The notes beneath the pieces are model-generated. The model did not search any database. It was not told the origin of the DNA and saw nothing but the letters and a program-made list of their open reading frames with translations. The position numbers were made by a program, and so were the translations under genes. From Salinicoccus sp. UBA3372 (GTDB taxonomy: Bacteria; Bacillota; Bacilli; Staphylococcales; Salinicoccaceae): a stretch of 39,168 nucleotides of DNA. Of this stretch, positions 35,639-39,168 are shown piece after piece; within the stretch, counting starts at the first letter, position 1, and each line of letters starts with the position of its first letter. Location of the stretch: positions 1-39,168 of the forward strand of contig DEQG01000005.1 in NCBI GenBank assembly GCA_002360325.1, in the 5' to 3' direction.

Positions 35639-36021
35639 CGGTCTTCCTCCTCCCTGCTGTCATTCTGCACTTGATCAATCTTCTTTTTAATCGCATCCGT
35701 TGAAATACCGAGAGACATCAATTCTTCTGCAATAACCTCCAGTTCTCTGATTAAAACTTCCTGCCTTTCAGCATCAGCCATTTCCCGCACATCAGCTATG
35801 AATCTTCCCTCTCCCGGTACAGTATGGATATAGCCTTCAGATTCCAATTTCCGATACGCTTTTTCAATCGTATTCGGATTGATAGAGATTTCCCGGGCAA
35901 GCTGATTCACCGGCGGCAGCACTTCATCAGCTTCAAATACCCCTTGAATAATCATCATTTTAATCTGTTTGATCAGTTGTTCATAAATAGTTCTGCGGCT
36001 TTTAAAATCTATATCAAACAC
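35635..36021 (-). CDS. GntR-family regulator, YtrA subfamily
   Basis: A 128-residue repressor. A winged helix covers residues about 10-75 (TIYEQLIKQIKMMIIQG, LAREISINPNTIEKAYRKLESEGYI, VPGEGRFIAD). The short helical C-terminus replaces the large ligand domain of other GntR proteins, which defines the YtrA group. The start is a GTG at 36021, after AGGGAGG. In relatives it represses its own ABC operon until cell-wall antibiotics are sensed. I could not identify its operator with confidence in 36022-36150. Confidence 0.9.
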   Translation of the reverse strand: MFDIDFKSRRTIYEQLIKQIKMMIIQGVFEADEVLPPVNQLAREISINPNTIEKAYRKLESEGYIHTVPGEGRFIADVREMADAERQEVLIRELEVIAEELMSLGISTDAIKKKIDQVQNDSREEEDR

Positions 36022-36152
36022 GGTTGCCTCCCTCCTCCGGCTGACCTCACTTTTATGATACAGCCGGGATGGTACATTTACAATTCATATCCATTGGTTT
36101 TGACAAGCATTCTAACAATTTACCCAGCCTGTCTGGAAAATACATGAGAATG

Positions 36153-36183
36153 AAAAACCCGGGCTGATCATCATCAACCCGGG
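36153..36183 (-). terminator. Terminator of the variant SDR gene
   Basis: Stem CCCGGGCTGAT (36158-36168) with ATCAACCCGGG (36173-36183, one G-T pair), four-base loop, and five T on the minus strand. It insulates the SDR gene from the GntR operon. Confidence 0.82.
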
Positions 36184-36202
36184 GTATGCTCAATTTTATT
36201 TT

Positions 36203-36976
36203 TTAAATCACGGGACTCGCACCACCGTCGATATTGACAGCGACACCCGTAATATATGAAGCAAGGTCTGAACATAAAAATGTGATTACATTCGCCGCTT
36301 CTTCCGTCTCGCCGATTCTCCCAAGAGGAATATCATCATGACCTGTTGTGGCAAACTCTTCCCATGTCAGTTCGGGCGCTCTCTCCTGCCACATCTTCTC
36401 AATCTGGTCACTGTGAATCAGACCGATACACACTGCGTTAACACGTACATTATACTGTCCTAAATCTTTGCTCATCGCCTTGGTCATCGACAGTCCGGCA
36501 CTTCTTGACACTGCTGTAGGCAGTGTCGATGCCCCCGGTGCTTTTCCGGCAACAGCTGTCAAGTTCAATATCGCGCCGCCGCTTTCTTTCAGATGCGGCA
36601 GTGCTGCTTTGGACGTTTTTACAGCCGACATCAGTTTCAGGTTGAGGTCATCTTCCCAATCACTGACTTCAATATCCTCAAAGCTTTCAGCAAAGGCGCC
36701 GCCGGCGTTATTAACCAATACATCCAGACGGCCGAATTTATCAATGACAGCATTGATGATAGTTTCACCGGCGCCGTCTGCAGTCACGTCCTGTACGATA
36801 TATTCCACTCGACCGTGGGCACTGAGCTCTTTTTGTGCTTTCTTCAGAGCTTCTTCACCTCTTGCTACAAGCATCACTTTAGCACCCAGTTTCAACATCT
36901 CTTCAGCAGTCCGTCTGCCGATTCCTTTGCTCGATCCTGTAATGACAACTGCTTTACCTTCATAACCAAAATCCAT
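36203..36976 (-). CDS. SDR-family protein lacking the catalytic Tyr and Lys
   Basis: A 257-residue SDR fold. The cofactor motif TGSSKGIG (13-20) and NNAG (89-92) are intact, and so are the late VNAVCIGLI and the C-terminal ITGVAVNIDGG. The active-site YxxxK is replaced: the matching segment reads LPTAVSRSAGLSMTKA, with T154 and R158 in those places, and the catalytic serine position is T140 or A141. It may bind NAD(P) without ordinary dehydrogenase activity, or use another mechanism as some atypical SDRs do. The ribosome site is AAGGGGG. It is monocistronic. Confidence 0.85.
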   Translation of the reverse strand: MDFGYEGKAVVITGSSKGIGRRTAEEMLKLGAKVMLVARGEEALKKAQKELSAHGRVEYIVQDVTADGAGETIINAVIDKFGRLDVLVNNAGGAFAESFEDIEVSDWEDDLNLKLMSAVKTSKAALPHLKESGGAILNLTAVAGKAPGASTLPTAVSRSAGLSMTKAMSKDLGQYNVRVNAVCIGLIHSDQIEKMWQERAPELTWEEFATTGHDDIPLGRIGETEEAANVITFLCSDLASYITGVAVNIDGGASPVI

Positions 36977-37040
36977 GATAGTCCCCCTTGATCATTGTCT
37001 TTGATATTAAGTTATCATGTAGCTCCCGGGACTGGTAGTT

Positions 37041-37760
37041 TTATGATTCAAGATTGACGTTATGATATACATTCGAAACGTCCTCCAGGTCATCGAGGGC
37101 ATCAATCAGCTTTTCAAACTGTTCGCGGTCGTCACTGTCCAGTGCGACTTCATTTTGCGCCAGCATGGACTGCTCTGCGACTTCATATTCATCCGCGCCC
37201 ATTTCATCCAGCGCACTTTTTATCTCGTGGAAACTCTGCGTATCACCGTACACGACGGTAAAATCATTTTCTGTCGTGACATCATTGACATCCACATCAT
37301 TTTCCATCAGATACACAAGCACTTCCTCGCTGTCGAACCCTGTAAAGACGAACACTGAAACGGAATCGAACATATAGCTGACAGCACCGCTCACACCCAT
37401 ATTGCCGCCATTTTTACCAAAAGCGGCCCTTACATCTGAAGCTGTCCGGTTCACGTTATTCGTCAACGCGTCCACAATAAGCATCGAGCCGTTCGGACCG
37501 AAACCTTCATAGCGCAGTTCATCAAATGTCTCATCGTCGCCGCCTTTGGCTTTATCAATGGCCTTGTCCACAATATGCTTTGGGACGGAATACGTTTTGG
37601 CACGGTCGAGTACAGCCTTCAGCACCTGATTGGTTTCCGGATCCGGTTCACCTTTACGCGCCGCCACATATATTTCACGGCCGAACTTTGCATAGATCCG
37701 ACTCGTATTCTGATCCTTTTGTGCTTTCTTTTCCTTGATATTGTTCCATTTTCTACCCAA
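37041..37760 (-). CDS. YebC/PmpR family regulatory protein
   Basis: A 239-residue TACO1/YebC family protein. The start [26 protein letters not shown] is the conserved opening, with codon TTG, so translation begins at 37760. The family block [30 protein letters not shown] is intact. Members act as transcription factors or as translation factors for proline-rich stretches. The short form that starts MGRKWNN is typical of Firmicutes YebC2/YeeN. The gene lies 47 bases after the Bax inhibitor-like gene on the same strand, with a TATA-rich -10-like sequence in the gap. Confidence 0.93.
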   Translation of the reverse strand: MGRKWNNIKEKKAQKDQNTSRIYAKFGREIYVAARKGEPDPETNQVLKAVLDRAKTYSVPKHIVDKAIDKAKGGDDETFDELRYEGFGPNGSMLIVDALTNNVNRTASDVRAAFGKNGGNMGVSGAVSYMFDSVSVFVFTGFDSEEVLVYLMENDVDVNDVTTENDFTVVYGDTQSFHEIKSALDEMGADEYEVAEQSMLAQNEVALDSDDREQFEKLIDALDDLEDVSNVYHNVNLES

Positions 37761-37807
37761 TTATTTCATCTTCTCTCTTCAAAAATTCTCATATAATATA
37801 CCATTAA

Positions 37808-38419
37808 TCATCTTTTATTTCCAAAACGTCGGTACAGCTGCAGTATGCGCTTGATCAGGATGATTAAATCTATGAATAAATTAAAACCCATCACACGTGC
37901 ATTTCTGTATTTATTGTTTTTCATTCTGTTGAAGTCATACATGGTGAATCCGAGATATAACAGCAGACCGACGATGGTGATTGCGAATGCCAGCCAGTCC
38001 AGCTGGATAAAGAAGTTCAACAAGGAGGAAAATATCAGTATCAGTAATGCCATGAACAAATACTTTCCCCATGATGATATATCTTTCAAATAAAAATAGC
38101 CGATAATACCAAAAAATATAAAGACAGCAATCGCAATCATGACCACCTGGTAGAAGGTTGTCGCATCGAATTGATTAATAAAACCTTCAAATGTACCAAA
38201 TGACACAAGCCCGATCAAAATGGCATAAATATGACTCAGTATCGGACCTGATCTGTTAAATCCTCTCACAAAGAATGAGATCATGATAATAGCAAACATT
38301 GACATTGATAGTGTCGGGCGCCATTCTTCAGGTATAAATTGCCCGAAGTATGTGCCGATACCAAATATCACCCAGTAATACAAGAAGTATAACCATACTT
38401 TTCCATGGTCTTTGATCAT
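37808..38419 (-). CDS. Bax inhibitor-1 (TMBIM/YetJ) family membrane protein
   Basis: A 203-residue membrane protein with about seven helices and no signal peptide. The C-terminal pattern LLLYLGFTMYDFNRMK followed by FNLFIDLIILIKRILQLYRRFGNKR is characteristic of the family. The two aspartates in those segments correspond to the pH/calcium-sensing pair of YetJ. Relatives are pH-dependent calcium leak channels. Physiological role in bacteria is unclear. AGAGGTGATG precedes the ATG. Confidence 0.8.
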   Translation of the reverse strand: MIKDHGKVWLYFLYYWVIFGIGTYFGQFIPEEWRPTLSMSMFAIIMISFFVRGFNRSGPILSHIYAILIGLVSFGTFEGFINQFDATTFYQVVMIAIAVFIFFGIIGYFYLKDISSWGKYLFMALLILIFSSLLNFFIQLDWLAFAITIVGLLLYLGFTMYDFNRMKNNKYRNARVMGFNLFIDLIILIKRILQLYRRFGNKR

Positions 38420-38559
38420 TTTCCATCACCTCTTAAAAATTTATAAAAGTTCAGTTTATATAAGTTCACATACCCTGCATGGACATCTTCATGCCTTTTG
38501 AGTAATTATATAACAAAACATTTCAATTATGACAAAAATCCCTCGAATATTTAAATTAT

Positions 38560-38576
38560 ATTACAATTTGATTACA
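38560..38576 (-). promoter_or_regulatory. WalR box upstream of the LysM gene
   Basis: Minus strand TGTAAT-CAAAT-TGTAAT, an exact match to the WalR direct repeat TGTWAH-N5-TGTWAH. It lies 118 bases upstream of the LysM-protein start. WalR controls autolysin genes in Staphylococcus and Bacillus. The rest of 38420-38694 holds no gene. It should contain the divergent promoters of the membrane protein and the LysM gene, but I could not fix their -35/-10 boxes. Confidence 0.7.
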
Positions 38577-38694
38577 TCACTCATATTCGAGATAAATTTT
38601 GATATTATTAGTCTGTGCTCAATATGCATACATAAAACATACATATCAGTCATACACATATATATAATTTCTATACTATGGAGGATAACATTTC

Positions 38695-39168
38695 ATGAAA
38701 AAGGTAATCACAGCGTTGACAGCAACAGCTGCAATTTCTACATACGCGTTTGCCCAGGATGCAGAAGCATCTTCACATACTGTAAAAGGCGGAGACACGC
38801 TATGGTCCATCGCTCAAAAGAACAATGTTTCAGTTGCTCAAATAAAGTCCTGGAACAACTTATCATCTGATCTGATTCTTGTAAACCAGAACTTGAAAGT
38901 TTCAGGTTCATCAAGCTCGGACAGCTCTTCTTCAAGCAACACTTCAAGCAGTTCAAGCAGCAGTTCTACAAGTTCATCAACATCAGCAAGCTCTTCAAGT
39001 TCAAACACTTCAACCGGCGGTTCGTACACGGTAAAATCCGGTGATACTTTAAGCAGTATCGCACGTGCCAACGGAATGAACTACAGAACATTAATGAGCA
39101 TCAACAATATTTCAGGTCATATCATTCACCCCGGTCAGACTTTGAAGCTGAGCTCAAGCGCTTCTTCA
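38695..39168 (+). CDS. Secreted LysM peptidoglycan-binding protein, probable autolysin (partial)
   Basis: 158 residues are visible and the gene runs off the window. A signal peptide (1 to about 20 or 26, ending AFA or AEA) leads to LysM 1 (about 28-69, SHTVKGGDTLWSIAQKN), a linker made almost only of Ser/Thr (about 70-109), LysM 2 (about 110-152, SYTVKSGDTLSSIARAN) and the start of another Ser-rich linker. This layout resembles the Sle1/Aaa amidases, where a CHAP domain follows, but no catalytic domain is in view. GGAGGATA precedes the ATG. An upstream WalR box supports a wall-turnover role. Confidence 0.88.
   Translation, partial: MKKVITALTATAAISTYAFAQDAEASSHTVKGGDTLWSIAQKNNVSVAQIKSWNNLSSDLILVNQNLKVSGSSSSDSSSSSNTSSSSSSSSTSSSTSASSSSSNTSTGGSYTVKSGDTLSSIARANGMNYRTLMSINNISGHIIHPGQTLKLSSSASS

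Noticed and set aside
36022..36150. YtrA operator upstream of the GntR gene
   Set aside because: Several short AT-rich partial palindromes are present but none stands out or repeats.
37000..37040. CCCGGG palindrome after yebC as a terminator
   Set aside because: There is no loop and no T run.
38838..39071. Minus-strand Leu/Glu-rich ORF opposite the LysM gene
   Set aside because: It is the mirror of the Ser-rich linker codons and has no ribosome site or conservation signal.

Overview
The window reads as a chromosomal segment of a low-to-moderate GC Gram-positive coccus of the family Staphylococcaceae, probably outside Staphylococcus itself (Jeotgalicoccus/Salinicoccus-like; this is inference). 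The reasons are the staphylococcal type narGHJI-nreABC-narT nitrate respiration block, a CcpE-type LysR regulator, LrgAB, PhoPR, sigma-B and WalR type promoter elements, and acidic salt-tolerant looking lipoproteins. I see no tRNA, rRNA, CRISPR array, prophage, transposase or integrase.

Layout. 1-12.0 kb, all on the minus strand: nitrate respiration. narG-narH-narJ-narI (membrane nitrate reductase) run into nreA-nreB-nreC (nitrate and oxygen sensing) and a hemerythrin-like gene. narT (nitrate/nitrite transport), moeB and moaB (molybdenum cofactor) follow. narG and narT each carry the same 14-bp GC-rich palindrome, in the same orientation and 23-24 bp upstream of the -10 box. I read these as NreC operators, so one regulator would switch on enzyme, transporter and cofactor genes together. 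12.2-14.7 kb, plus strand: phoP-phoR.

14.9-18.7 kb is a mixed block: a RIC/ScdA-like di-iron protein without its usual Cys-Cys pair, a hypothetical protein behind an excellent sigma-B promoter, a LOG-family enzyme convergent with a GNAT acetyltransferase (both genes end inside one shared terminator hairpin), an unknown 113-aa protein and a small coiled-coil lipoprotein. 18.8-28.5 kb is an oligopeptide ABC uptake locus. Three family-5 substrate-binding lipoproteins on the minus strand diverge from an oppC-oppB-oppD-oppF operon on the plus strand. The two adjacent receptor genes are close paralogues.

28.5-32.7 kb: a DUF456 membrane protein, a CcpE-like regulator with an ATAA-N7-TTAT box in its own promoter, a stress-type SDR dehydrogenase with a probable sigma-B promoter, a DUF402 protein, and lrgA-lrgB. 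32.7-39.2 kb: a YtrA-type GntR repressor with ABC ATPase and large permease, an SDR protein whose catalytic Tyr and Lys are replaced, a YebC/PmpR regulator, a Bax inhibitor-1 family membrane protein, and the 5' part of a secreted LysM protein with a perfect WalR box upstream.

Most of the window is recognisable housekeeping or respiratory content, and I found no convincing wholly new multigene system. The most informative signals are regulatory (NreC, sigma-B, CcpE, WalR and unassigned operators at the peptide transporter) and a few variant or unassigned proteins.
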